Part shown: positions 10,084 to 21,467 of the stretch, piece after piece
How the letters are laid out: every line of letters starts with the position of its first letter
How positions within the stretch are numbered: the first letter of the stretch is position 1
Assembly: GCA_037974335.1 (NCBI GenBank)
Contig: CM075760.1
Span: 19,858,291 to 19,922,290, forward strand
DNA length: 64,000 bases
Origin: Prionace glauca
Lineage: Eukaryota; Chordata; Chondrichthyes; Carcharhiniformes; Carcharhinidae
Direction of reading: 5' to 3'
Notes under the pieces: generated by a model
Database searches by the model: none
Told to the model about the DNA's origin: nothing
What the model saw: only the letters and a program-made list of their open reading frames with translations
Program-made: the position numbers and the translations under genes

Positions 10084-10383
10084 ATGGCATTTGAAAGCTC
10101 TTGACTGTGCTCATGTGTCGAACCTCACAGTCAATTTGGAGGCATTTTCCCGCTGAGTCGCTGATGGTTAACTGGCCTCTCATGGTGTAGGTTCCCTTCG
10201 TGTTTCTCACTGACGGGTAAGTCTTAAACCCACTGGGGACCGTTTGCCCATTTTTCTTCCAGGTCAGTTTGGAAACATCTGGAAGGTAATCCATCGCCAA
10301 ACATCCGAAGGTGATGGAGCCGCCGGAGTTCTGTTGCTGACAGGGGGAGACCAGGACGTAGAGATTGGGCGGAGATGGTGTCG
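10084..10383 (-). CDS. IgM CH1 exon
   Basis: First mu constant domain, 300 bases, phase 1 in (TCTTTCCCAG^CGACAC) and phase 1 out (CCAT^GTAAGTG). Joined to JH it reads VTVTTATPSPPNLYVLVSPC. The Cys in VSPC near the start is placed to bond a light chain. The domain pair is CLAMDYLPDV and IDCEVRHM, with Trp in LTWKKNG. Splicing to CH2 makes an extra Cys at the border (MPC). The exon is intact. JH lies 10.2 kb upstream. Confidence 0.95.
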
Positions 10384-11400
10384 CTGGGAAAGAATAGCCA
10401 AATGAATAAGTTAGACTCTTACTTGCGTTTATTAAGTCATCAAACATTGTTACAAATAGGTTTCTATATTAGATATAGCTCTTGGTGTTAAATGGATGAA
10501 GGGACATGTGTCGTAGGTGTGATCAGGATAGTGATGAGCTCTGACCAAAGTGAATGGCGGAGTAGGCTCCAAGGGCCGAATGGCCAACTCCAGCTTCTAT
10601 TTTCTATGTTTCTATCTCGAACATTGATTAGAATTATGAAATTATCCCTAATATTTCCCAATTAAATCTTTCATCCGCCTTTGAGATGATGTTATTTCTA
10701 TCATTTGGGAATTGTCATCTCTGTAGAAACTCATATCGCTGTCTCCACTTCTATCAAATTAGGAAGAAAAAAAACACATTCTGTTAGTCTCACAATGACA
10801 TGTCATTCATTCGATTAACAGAGAAGAGGAAAGATTTTGTCCATTATTGCAGCAACTGTTTATTTCTCAACAACAGCAGTGTGTGATGAACCGCTGTTTA
10901 TTTCTCAAACAACAACACTTTGTCATGAAGAAGTTCTCCCTTCATTCAGACTATCCACTCACCTGATGAGGGAGCTCCAACAGTTTGTGATTCCAAATAA
11001 ACCTGTTGGACTTTAACCTGGTGTTGTGGGAATCCTTACTGTGCCCACACCAACCTCACTCCGGCATCTCCACATAGTTTTGGAAATTGCCTGGGTTCAA
11101 ACTGATTGGTGCCCCTTCCTCTCTCCAACTCACTGTCTCTCACTCCACAAAACGGAGATTAGTGACTTTGCTTCAAAAATACCTCCGGAATGAATAGTTA
11201 CTGAATGATCAGGAAACTCTAAATGTGATTATAAATTCAAATAAATCCAACATTGACTCATTGACGGATCATACATTAATAGCAAGAATTTCCCATTCGG
11301 CCCCTGAAGTCTCCTCCATCATTCACTGAGATTACAGATGAGCCGATTGTGGTGCTAGCTCTATTCTGAACCTCCTCACTCTGCCCATCCATCACCCGCT
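10384..11400. other. CH1-proximal part of the JH-CH1 intron
   Basis: Mostly unique DNA with two small retroposon tails: a plus-strand CR1-type 3' end at about 10530-10617 (AAGGGCCGAATGGCCAACTCC, then TTTCTATGTTTCTAT) and a Penelope-like 3' end at 10960-11085. No gene was seen. Confidence 0.6.
10960..11085 (+). mobile_element. Penelope-like element 3' end, short
   Basis: Contains the recurrent end sequence around AAATAAACCTGTTGGACTTT and AACCTGGTGTTGTG, ending in CTCCGGCATCTCCACAT. The same end occurs at 61.0 kb next to a GIY-YIG coding remnant, and at 59.27 and 62.81 kb. Confidence 0.6.
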
Positions 11401-11404
11401 CTCT

Positions 11405-12115
11405 ACCCATTTCCCCAGCTCTTTGCCCTTTCCCCTTTCACGGTGGCTCTTTTCCCCTTTTATCCAGCTCTCTGTATTTCCACCTGGTTCTCTACACTTT
11501 CCTCCAGCTCTGTGCCCTCTCCCCCGGCTCTCTGTTCTTTCCCTCAGCTCCCTACGCTGTCCCTCAGCTCTCTGCCCTCTGTCCCTGCTCCCTACCCTCT
11601 TTCTCCTTTCCCCCGGCTCTCTGACCTTTCCCTCTGACTCTCCTGCCCTTTCCCCTGGGCTCTCTGCCCTGTCCGTTGGCTCTCTGCCCTTTCTCCTGCC
11701 TCCCTGCCCTTTTTCGTGCCTCCCCGCACTTTTTCCTTGTTCTCTCCCCTTTCCCTGGTCTTTCTCCCCTTTCCCCCATCTCTCTGCCCTTCCTTTCGGC
11801 TCTCTCCCCTTTCACTGGTCTCTCTGCCCTTTCCCCTTGCTCCCTGCCCTTTCCCCTCTCTCTCTTCTCTTTTCCACGGCTTTCCGCTCTGTTCCCCGGC
11901 TATGTGCCCTTTCTCCGGCCTCTCGGCCCTTCCCCCAGCTCTCTGCTGTTTCCCCTGGCTCTCAGCCCACCCCCACCCCGGCTCTCTGCCCTTTCCCACG
12001 CCTTCTGTTCTCCCCTGACTCTTTGCCATTGTCCCTGGCCCCGAGCCCCCAGCAATTCCCTCCAGCTCTCTGCACTCCCAGGGCAGCTCCCACCTTTGAA
12101 CACCAAACTGCAGCT
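11405..12115. repeat. Pyrimidine-rich (coding-strand G-rich) minisatellite, switch-region position
   Basis: About 35 diverged copies of a roughly 20-base unit, CTCTCTGCCCTTTCCCCNGG on the plus strand. The Ig coding strand is therefore purine- and G-rich (CCGGGGGAAAGGGCAGAGAG). AGCT occurs about eight times, for instance near 11418, 11464, 11503, 11547, 11569, 11938, 12065 and 12086. It lies 1.0 kb upstream of CH1 in the JH-CH1 intron. Long frames in it are repeat artefacts. Confidence 0.9.
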
Positions 12116-12159
12116 TGAGATCTTTCTTCTCTCTCGTTGCAGACCCTCCCCACACAGAT

Positions 12160-13975
12160 TCAGTGAGTGTGAGTGAGAGAATGTGAGTGTGTGAGGGTGA
12201 GTGATTAGATGAGTCAGAGTGGATGAGTGATGTGTGAAGGAAGGTGGGTAAGTGAGGGTGAGTGAGTGAAGTTCTTTGAGTGAGGGTGAGTGATTGAGGG
12301 TGAGGAAGTGTGGGTGAGGGTGAGAGAGCGTGAGTAATTGAGGGTGTGTGTGAGAGGGTAGGTGAGTGAAGGTGGCTGAATGTAAGTGAAGGTGGCTGGA
12401 TGAGTGTAGGTAAACAAGATTGAAATAATAAGGGAGAGTGAGTGAGGATGTGTGAAGGTTCGTGGAGATGGGTGAGTGGAAGTGAGTGAGATTGAGTGAA
12501 TGAGGGTGTGAATGTAACTGTGTATGTAAGGGTTGAGATTAATAAGTCAGGGTGTGTTATTGAGGGTGGTGTGTGAGGGAGAATGAATGTGGATGGGTGG
12601 GAGAGTGAGGGTGATTGAGTGAAGGTGTTTGATGAGGATGAGTGATTGAGGATTTGTGAGTTAGGTTGCGTGATGTTGAGTGATGATGAGTATGTGAGCT
12701 TGTGTGAGTGAAGGTAGGTGTGTGAGTTTGAGTCAGTTTGAATGGGTGAGGTGGCATAAGTGAGAGAGAGACAGAGAGAGGGTCATTGAGTTGAGTCTGT
12801 GGGGGTGAGTGAGTGAGTGTGAGAGAATGGGGTGAATGAGTGAGGGTGAGTGAGACTGAGTGAGACTGGGTGAGTGAGAACGGATTAGTTGGATGAGTGA
12901 ATGAAGGTGAGTATGAATGTTGGTGACTGGCTGAGGGTCTAAGTCAGTGAGTGAGGTTTAGTGAGTGAGGCTGAGTGAGTGATGGTGTATGACTGTGGGT
13001 GGCTGAGTGACAGTGAGTTAATGAGGGCGCGTGAGGGTGAGTGCGTGAGAGTGAGTGAGTGAATGTGGGTGCGTGACTGAGGGTGTGAGAGTGAGTGAAT
13101 GTGAGTGAGTCAGTGAGGGTGTGAGAATGAGTGAGTCAGGGTGAGTGATTGAGGTTGAACGAGTGAAGTTGAATGAGTGTTTGTGGGTGAGTGAGGATGG
13201 ACGAGAGTGAGTGAGCAAATATGAGTGAGTGAGTGAGGGTGTGAGGATGAGTGAATCAGGGCGTGTGTTTGCGTGAACGAATGAGCTTGAATGAGGGTGT
13301 GTGAGTGCTTGTGGGCGAGTGAGTGAGAATGGATGAGAGTGAGTGAGTGAGTATGAGTGAGTGATTGTGAGTGAGTGAGTGAGTGTGAGTGACTCAGGGT
13401 GAATCAGGATCCGTGAGTTTCTGAGGTTGAGTGCGTGAGGGCGAGTGCGTGAGGGTGGGTGAGGGGGGATGAGTGAGTGGGGATGAGTGAGTGGGGATGA
13501 GTGAGTGGGGATGAGTGAGTGGAGGTGAGTGAGTGGGGGTGAGTGAGAGGGGGTGAGTGAGAGGGGGTGAGTGAGAGGGTGTGAGGGTGTGAGGGAGTGT
13601 GTGTGAGGGAGTGAGTGTGAGGGAGTGAGTGTGAGGGTGGATGAGTGAGCAAGGGTGAGTGAGTGAGCATGAGTGAGTAAGCGTGAATGAGGGTGAGTGA
13701 GTGAGGGTGAGTGATTGGGGATGAGTGATTGTGGTTGAGTGTGTGAGGGTGAGTGAGTGAGGGTGAGTGAGAGAGAGTGTGTCAGTGAGGGAAGGTGGGT
13801 AAGTGAGGGTGAGTGAGTGAAGTTATTTGAGTGAGGATGAGAGATTGAGGGTGAGTGAGAGAGAGTGTGTCAGTGAGGAAAGGTGGGTAAGTGAGGGTGA
13901 GTGAGTGACGTTATTTGAGTGAGGATGAGAGATTGAGGGTGAGTGAGTGAGTGAGGGTGAGGGTGAGAGAGTCAG
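12160..13975. repeat. GTGAGTGAGG minisatellite
   Basis: About 1.8 kb of diverged GTGAGTGAG(GGT) units on the plus strand. Subregions are more regular: GAGTGAGTGGGGATGA near 13480 and GTGAGTGAGAGGGG near 13550. A longer repeat of about 115 bases recurs at 13770-13960. The Ig coding strand is C-rich here, the reverse of the adjacent block at 11.4-12.1 kb. Confidence 0.93.
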
Positions 13976-14576
13976 TGAGCCACCTCCTCCTCTCCCTCTC
14001 CATCGATCTTTTCCCGATTCTCTCCATTGATCAGCTTTCAGTAACAGGGCTGTGTAAAGTCAGGAATCAGTGTAGATCACCGGGCAGCTGCTTTAATGTC
14101 GGGGCCTTTCTTTCAGAAACACGGATCAGTGAACAAATAGACAGACTGAGGGAGCTGGAAGGGAAGCTTCCAGCAAAACTAGGGTCACACAGGAATCAAA
14201 CACCAAGTTTACACCAGTATTGGGGAGCCAGGCGGACTTAGTCTCAGCCAGATCCCTTCTTATTGACTGTGTCTTTGTGTCCGGTGTAACACATGGAAAT
14301 CCCTACTTCTGACCTCATGTTGGATGGAATGTGTCATTGATGAAGCAATAGAAGATTGTTGGTCCCAGAACAGTCCCCTGCCGAACTCCTGCAGTGATTT
14401 CTCAACTTAGATGTTTGACCTCCAACAACCATCACCATCTTGCTTTGTGCTAAATATAACTCCAAACAGAGAACAATTTCCAGCTGAAACTTATTCACAT
14501 GAGTTTTACTCGGGCTTCTCGATCCCACCCTCATTCAAATGTTAGTCAGGGAGAGGGAGGGGGAGGGGGCGGGGGA
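13976..14576. other. Unique DNA with a LINE RT fragment
   Basis: 13980-14330 looks unique. 14330-14535 is a minus-strand LINE RT piece (GATGAAGCAATAGAAGATTG, then CGAACTCCTGCAGTGAT and CAACAACCATCACCATCTTG). A short G-rich run (GGGAGGGGGC) at about 14550-14580 leads into the next SINE. Confidence 0.55.
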
Positions 14577-14885
14577 GGGGGTGGCCGAGGTGGCACAGCG
14601 ATTAACGCTGCTGCCTCACAGTTCAATTCCCGATATGAGTCATTGTGTATGGAGTTAGTAAGTTCACCCCGTGTCTGCTTGGGTTTCCTTCGGATGCTCC
14701 TGTTTCCTCCCACAGTCCAAAGACGTTTGGGTTCAGGGGACTGGCCGTGCGAATAGGTTCAGGAGGTCTAGTTAGAGTAAACACATGTGGTTATGGGGAT
14801 AGGGCTTTGGTGGGATTCCTGTTGATGCAGACTTGATGGGCTGAATGGCCTCCTTCTGTACTGTAGGATCTCGTGATTCTATTCT
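14577..14885 (+). mobile_element. tRNA-derived SINE, HE1-like (group A)
   Basis: tRNA-like head (GTGGCACAGCGATTAACGCT; box B GTTCAATTCCC), conserved centre (GTCTGCTTGGGTTTCCTTCG, CTCCCACAGTCCAAAGACGT) and a LINE-like tail (GGGCTGAATGGCCTCCTTCT). The order matches the HE1-type SINEs of higher elasmobranchs. About 300 bases and nearly full length. Confidence 0.85.
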
Positions 14886-14899
14886 ATGATGTAAATGAC

Positions 14900-15168
14900 A
14901 GTCTCTCTGACGTATGTGAGGTGGAAAGTGTGTGAGAGGGTGTTTGGGTGTGTGTTTGATAGAGAGAGGGGTGAATGTGTGTGTGAAGGTGCCTGTGTGT
15001 GATAGACTGTGTTTGCACATGTGTGAGACAGTGGGCTGCGTTTGCAAGAGGGGACAGTGTGCCTATTGGAAAGCAAAATATACTGTTCATGAGTGTGTGG
15101 AAGTGTGCACGGGATTGTGTGTGAGTGAGAAAGATGTGTGCAATGTGCGTGGGTGATAGAAGCAAAGT

Positions 15169-15199
<31 letters not shown>

Positions 15200-15780
15200 A
15201 CAGAGAACGTTTGCGTGAGACTGTGCTTGTGAGAGAGGCTGTGTTTGTGTGTAAGTTAGAGTGTTTGCATAGGTCTATGTGTGTGAGAGAGTGTGAGCGA
15301 GCTAGTGTGTGACAGCAAGAATGTACAGGTGTTAGATAGTCTGTGCAACAGAGATAGAAATATGTGTGTGTGTGACAGAGAGAGAGAGACGTGTGCAAGA
15401 GGAATTGTGAGAGAGTGTGTGAATACATGAGAGACAACTTGAGCGTGTGTGACAGAGTGTGGGAGAGTGAGTGCGTGTGTGAGAGCCTGAGACTATGCTT
15501 ATGTGTGTGTGTGTCTGCGTGTAAGAGAGAATGTGTGTGGAGATGTGTGCGTGTGAGTGTTTTTGTATATGAGAGATGAGAGACTGATTGAGAGAGCGAG
15601 AGTGTGTCTGGATTTGTATTTGAGACAGAGTATGTAGACCGTGAGAGAAAGAGAATGTGTGTGAGATATTGTATGAGAGAGAAAGTAAGTGTGCGTGTGT
15701 ATGTGTGAGAGAATATGAGAGTCTCTCTGTGTGTATTTATGTGTGTGAGAGTGTGTGATGTGTGTAAGTCTCTATCTGGC
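14900..15780. repeat. GTGTGT/GAGAGA-rich block
   Basis: Low-complexity mix of GTGTGTGA and GAGAGAG with a clean (GT)n of about 28 bases at 15170-15198. Long frames here are artefacts. Confidence 0.85.
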
Positions 15781-16059
15781 TGATTCAGTCTGAAAAAGCA
15801 CCCTCACTCCACACATACTCACCCACTCGCACAGTAAGTGGGAGTGACAAGCGAGCACAACACGGACTGTGGGGCAAGTGTTGGAAAAACATTTAAATAT
15901 TTCACAAGTCAGTCACAATTGAATAATTTCCTCTTTCCTCAATGAGAGAAACTTGTAAATCCTCACGCAATCTGACACAATCCAGGGCAAAGCCACCCAC
16001 AAGATTACCCGGCCCCTCATTCACCCTATTCACTCTCTCCATCACTAACAGGCAGTGTC

Positions 16060-16350
16060 AGCACTGTGTGTATTATATACAACATGCACTGCAGCAACTC
16101 ACCAAGGCTCCATAGAATACACTGTCCAAACCCGCTGCCTTTACATCCTAACAGGACAAGGGCAGCAGCCACATCTGAAACACAATAACCTGTAAGCTCC
16201 CCTCCAAAACACACACCATCCTGACCTGAAACAATATCTCAATTCATTCATAATCGCTGGGTCAAAATCCTGGAACTTCCTGCCTAACAGCAGGGCGGAT
16301 GCCTGCAGCATATGGACTGCAGTTGTTCAAGGATGCTTCATATCAACACT
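16060..16350 (+). mobile_element. Retroposon fragment (group C)
   Basis: Old copy of a shark retroposon whose other copies lie at 25.92 and 34.44 kb. Shared pieces are CAACTCACCAAGGCTCC, GCTGGGTCAAAATCCTGGAA and CTGCAG.TGTTCAAGGA. It is probably a LINE 3' end; no coding remains. Confidence 0.6.
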
Positions 16351-19300
16351 TTATGAAGGAACAATTAGATTAAAAATTCTGGCCGCGCAAATGTCTCTAA
16401 AATGCCTTTAGAAGATTAAAAATAATATGCAAGTGAATTTGACCCTTCAACTGTCAAACTAAACAGTTCAGGGGCTGCTGTAGTACGGAGCACAATATAG
16501 TAAATCTCACTTTGTATTTGTTCATCGAACATTCCCAAGGCCGGTACATCACTGCTTAAAAATTACCCAATTCTCCCTCTAAAGTCCGATGTTTCTGCTT
16601 CTCTGATAGACACAATATGCTTCAGGGACTTAATTTCTGAGACACCGAGTCAAACAGTCACATTTCCCACAGATACAAGTGCATTGAAGAAATAAATCAA
16701 ATTTCACTTCCTGCAGGACAGGAGAAGGAATCAAAAGATTTATAACCAGTCAGGGAGATTCCTGGTCCCAACACAGTGACCACACGCCCAGAAACAGAAC
16801 AGACACAAACAGTTCAACAGTCGAGTTCCCAGCAGAAAGATCTGTTCAAACTGTCAATTTCAAACTGTTGGATTCTCATTGATCAATAGTTAAGTTACAA
16901 CAGAAAATCAATAACCTATTTTAAATTAAGCGGGTATTCATTTCAGAACTCCTCTCGACTTTTAATTATTTCTCTCTGCCTGCATCACTTCGCGAAAATT
17001 GTGTAAGAATGTAATTTCGCTGAAAATGAGCAAAAATAACAGATTCAGGACAGTTCAATGTCCCTATCAGAGATACAGTGACACAGTAATAGTTCAATGT
17101 CCCTAACAGAGATACAGTGACACACTAAGAATTAAACAAACCGGGAAATATTTACATTGAAAATCGTTACCTGATTGGATCTAATTTCTTAATTAAATGT
17201 AATCAACAAAATTATCAAGGCAAAACAATTTATCGAGCCGAGCACAGCTGAGTAAAGAAATGTTTTGTTTTTGAATTCATTTTGATACAATTAAATATTC
17301 TCTAAGACTGATGATATTTTGCACGCTAGTGCAATATTCAAGGTCTTTTGTTTTAAATTAATCAGCGTTAATATTACATTTTAAGTTATTGTTAATTGTC
17401 AGTTAGTTCTCCTGTCAGCTGATATGTTCTCTGTAATAAAATGAGTTTTCAATCATTCAAAACGTGCTTCTGTCCCCAACATTGTTAAATAATTAGGTTA
17501 CAATTAAATCTCAATGTTAAACTATAATTTCAAATTACTGAATGGAAACATTCAAACATCTGTCATTCATTTACTTAAATCTAATCACATTGTAATATTT
17601 TACTTTTTCACTTTTACTACAAATATCTTATTACAACGAACAAACGTGTTAAAAATGCAGATTTCTGACTTTGTCCAGACTGTAACGGCCTGGCCGTTTG
17701 AAATCAATAATACTGCTTCCTAGATTTAATAATTTAGGCCACCCATATAACAACTTCATTAGTGAACACATTGTTTAATTAAATAAGATCTGAATTAAAC
17801 AGTGCAAACATAAAGACGATAATTGATTCAAATGCTCTGTAACGCTAAAAACACGATGCAGAATATAAGTCTCAACCTTTTCTTCATTATAATATTTAAT
17901 AAGAATTAAACATAAGCTTCAGTTAGTATGAATTCTTCCATTCTTTCATTTATTCTGTGTTTAACATTAATGGGAGACATGATGTTATTAAGTGCTGAGC
18001 TAATATTATTTTTATAGTATTTATAATATCATATTATTTTTCTATAAAGTAATCTTTTTGAATTTCAAGCATTTAATTGTCAGTCGGTAGCCAGTTTCTG
18101 TTAACACTTTACTACAATTCAAACACAATCATTTGAACAATTTTACTTGAGTGTCAGCGAATTTCATCTGTCAGAAAACTGTGTTCAGTCTGTCAAATTT
18201 TTATAAACTGTTTGATTCTAATTGATCAAAGGTCAAATTACAACAGTGAAAAAATCAACAAACATTTTAAATTAACCTGATGTTCATTTTAAAACTCCCT
18301 TTGCCTTTTAACTATTTCTCCCTGACTGTCTCAAATCACAAAAACTGGGCAATTATTTTTCTGAAAATGAGGACTTCGAATATAACAGATTCAGGGCAGT
18401 GTAATGTCCCTAACAGAGGTACAGTGAATTGTAATTCATGTTTTATTTTAATATGTAACCATTAGTTAACATGAATAAAATGCCCTAAGATATATTTATT
18501 TTATTTTCCGAAACTTTTCTGCTTTATCCCTACAAGAATATTCAAAGGCAATTTTATTTTCATTTAGCCAGAACTGCTCAGTTTCACTGAGCGTAAACAA
18601 TGTAAAAACAATTGAGGAACACTAAACAATTTCACAAATTTTGAGATGCGAAAACTAATTAATTATCTCGGTATCTAATTTAAAAAAATACTTAGAACGG
18701 ATAATCTGGTTTCAATTGCATAGAAAAAAAATTAATAATCGGATACAAAAATTTCCAAAAAGGAAATTATTCTGCAAAACTCGTATTCCAGTAAATGCGA
18801 ACTTAATCTGGGATATACCGATTAATGCAAAGTATCTTGTTCAACTGAGCACGGCTGTGAAAACAGCAGGTTATCATTGAAATAGCTTCTGGAATTGTCA
18901 CAAAATATTTCCAGTCTGGAAAATGTTCTGGTCATGTTAATTGTGTGAAATACACAACAGAACTATTAAAGGGGATTATTGCTAAATTATTAATATAAAA
19001 TACTCTGTGGTGAATATGGAGTTAAATTACCGAATAATAATTCTTTGATTTATATTAATTTTACTATTAACCTTGTAAATGAGAAGTTTGTGATTGCAGC
19101 AAAGACTAAGTGTCCGAATGAGCGTTGTAAGTCATGACTCACTTGAATTTGTAAGCGTTATTTAAAATTTATAAAAATGCTGCGATATCTTTTAGGTGTT
19201 CTTTCCCCCCAACCTGCTTGTTTTCTCCCTACAAGGATTTTCAAACTCAAAGATTGTTTCTGTTCAACCAGAAAACATCTAAACTCTCAACGGCACCGTT

Positions 19301-20590
19301 ATACACTACTTAAACAACACAGAAATAATGCCACAAAGCCAAACTATAGCACAAATTTTAAACATTCACAGTGACTGCACCATAGAATCTCCTCAGCAGA
19401 AACACAACAAAACACATCAATGAGGGAATGAATCCGTTTCACAGAAAAACAGATCAATTATCCATTCAACAGAATCAAATATAACATTGCAAAAAAAACC
19501 TCAATATCGAATCTAGCAAACTAGCTCTTAACCAATTATTAAACTAAACATAAATCTAGAATAATAGCAATAGCATTGCGAGGAGGTGGAATTTGTCCAA
19601 CAAATTAGTATTGAAACTTTATCACATCTTATTCACATTGGGTCATATTTCAAACATATTTAAACATTTGGATGGTAAAAGTTCCAGCCATCAAATGCCA
19701 CCGAGATTAAACATTGCAGATACCCCAAAATCTGAATGCAGTGACAAACTATGTTCTGAATGAGTGGAGTAAGCCGATATCACTAAAGATTTTAAACATA
19801 CAAATACAATAAAGCCTGCTTTATTTCTCCCTGCAGTCATGCATCAAGCAGTTGCGACCCGCAGAATGTTCATATTCAATCACAAAACGTGTAACAGCTC
19901 AGTGTCACTGAGTTCAAACAATGCAGAAACACCAAATTAATTCACAAATTTTACGTATTTAGAGTCATCCAGATTCATAATCTCCTCATCAGAGGAAAAA
20001 ACACGCATCACTGAGAGACTGAACCCCGCTTCATGCGGAAGCAGCTCAATTCTACAAACACTCTCAACAGAATCAAATATAACATTTACAGAAATGTTTA
20101 ATATAAATTCCAGCCAATTCGCCCATCACCAAACTAATTCATGTTTAGAATAAGCAGAAATTATTGCACAGCAGCACCAGCATTGTGAGTGAGTGGAACA
20201 TTTTCACTGGATAAATATAGAAATTTTAGATTGTTTTAAATTTTTGGTCCAAATTTCAAACACTTGTGCAGTAGATGGTACAAACCGCAGCCAATAGATG
20301 TCATCGAGATTAAACGCTGCAGAAACGCTGAATTGTAAAACAGACATTCGGATTTTAAAGTAACCCAACCACACAATAACCTCAACAGATAAACACAAAA
20401 TCCCAACAATTTGGGATTGAATCCCTCAGCAGCAACTATTGTCCAGAAAGAGCGGAATTCTAAAACCCCTTTGCAGCAGAATCACAGGAAACATTGTAAC
20501 AATTCTCAACCGAGAATCCACCAAACTCACATTGATGTTACCACATGGATTATTAGTACAGATAAACCAGTTACTCAATAAGTGGATGGT
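16350..20590. repeat. AT-rich JH-proximal intron with degenerate long repeats
   Basis: 4.2 kb of AT-rich DNA with two sets of old internal duplications. First, 16831-17090 aligns with 18175-18440 (CTGTTCAAACTGTCAA, TTGATCAATAGTTAAGTTAC, CAGATTCAGGACAGT). Second, a unit of roughly 600 bases recurs near 18.54, 19.23, 19.83 and 20.31 kb; shared pieces are CGAGATTAAACNNTGCAGA, CAACAGAATCAAATATAACATT and the GCAGAAACAC block. In mammals the Ig intronic enhancer lies in this position. No octamer was seen. Confidence 0.65.
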
Positions 20591-20596
20591 TCTTAC

Positions 20597-20644
20597 CTGT
20601 AGTCACCGTCACCATGGTCCCTTGTCCCCAGTAGTCGAAGTAGT
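20597..20644 (-). CDS. IgM JH segment
   Basis: This 48-base joining segment reads YFDYWGQGTMVTVTT with the conserved W-G-x-G motif, and ends in phase 1 at ACTACAG^GTAAG, matching CH1. It is preceded by a 23-RSS and is unrearranged. The only JH in the window, it fits the one-J-per-cluster layout of shark IgM. Confidence 0.95.
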
Positions 20645-20683
20645 CACAGTGTCACATTCCGTAGGCTGTGTCATACAATAACT
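20645..20683 (-). promoter_or_regulatory. JH recombination signal, 23-bp spacer
   Basis: On the coding strand: nonamer AGTTATTGT (20683-20675), a 23-base spacer, then heptamer CACTGTG (20651-20645) touching the J coding end. The heptamer is perfect and the nonamer imperfect. Confidence 0.92.
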
Positions 20684-21008
20684 GTCCCTCCACAAAATAG
20701 AGACAAAATCACCATTATTTTAAATATCCACAAACCCAAGGAAAAGCAAAATCAATTAATGTTTATTAGATTATAATTGTATTTCTGGATATCATTTGAG
20801 ATTCATAAATGACCCTAAAGTTTTATATTTCACAGAGTGACACGTGAACATGTTGTTGAAAACACACATCGATATTTGAGTAATTATCAAGGTTTTCCAT
20901 GTTTATTCTTGCCATGTGGTCAGTGCTGGACATAAATAATACTGTACTGTGATTACAGTTGGGATTTAAAAGTGACACTGATCCTGTTTCAGTCAATCAG
21001 TGCTGAGG

Positions 21009-21076
21009 GGTTTTTGTATTGACAGTAACTGCTGTGCCATCCAGGTATCACAGTGAGTCACAGCATGACAAATACT
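21009..21076 (-). other. D2 segment with 12-bp RSS on both sides
   Basis: The D coding part is 21048-21037, coding strand ATACCTGGATGG. The 5' RSS has heptamer CACTGTG (plus CACAGTG, 21049-21055), a 12-base spacer and nonamer at 21068-21076 (plus ACAAATACT). The 3' RSS has heptamer 21030-21036 (plus TGCTGTG, two bases off consensus), a 12-base spacer and a perfect nonamer GGTTTTTGT at 21009-21017 (plus). A 12/12 D can join a 22/23 signal on either side. Confidence 0.9.
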
Positions 21077-21385
21077 GAGGCGGACTGTTAACTGTAAAAT
21101 ACAGACAGTTAATTTCACTGCTATTTCAAAAGCCTGTTTCCAGCTCGTTAAGGGTGACTCAGTGAGATATTTCAATTTTTACTGGTCATGATATTGATAA
21201 AGGGGGTTAGAAACTTTTACATTCTCTGTGCACATTCAGCGTGTAAATCAATAACAATAAAATTGAAGCATTTTACATCTTAAAAAGAAACAATGTTGTT
21301 GCTAAGTATTATTCTGTTGAACCCTCATTTACTTTGGCATTCGGCAATGGCATTGGTCACAAATTTAAGCAACGTCCTTTTCTGA

Positions 21386-21467
21386 GGTTTTTGTATGAGG
21401 ATGGCGCTTTTCTCAGCACTGTGATCCACTGCTGTATATCACAGTGACACACACCCATACAAAAACT
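21386..21467 (-). other. D1 segment with 12-bp (5') and 22-bp (3') RSS
   Basis: The D coding part is 21439-21424, coding strand ATATACAGCAGTGGAT. The 5' RSS has heptamer 21440-21446, spacer 12 and nonamer 21459-21467 (plus ACAAAAACT). The 3' RSS has heptamer 21417-21423, spacer 22 and nonamer 21386-21394 (plus GGTTTTTGT). Both heptamers are perfect. This makes V(23) to D1(12) and D1(22) to D2(12) legal joins. Gaps V-D1, D1-D2 and D2-J are each about 330-380 bases. Confidence 0.93.

Noticed and set aside
11423-13670. Long Pro/Ser/Leu-rich or Gly/Arg/Glu-rich frames
   Set aside because: They arise from the two minisatellites in the JH-CH1 intron. All frames and both strands stay open because the repeat lacks stops.
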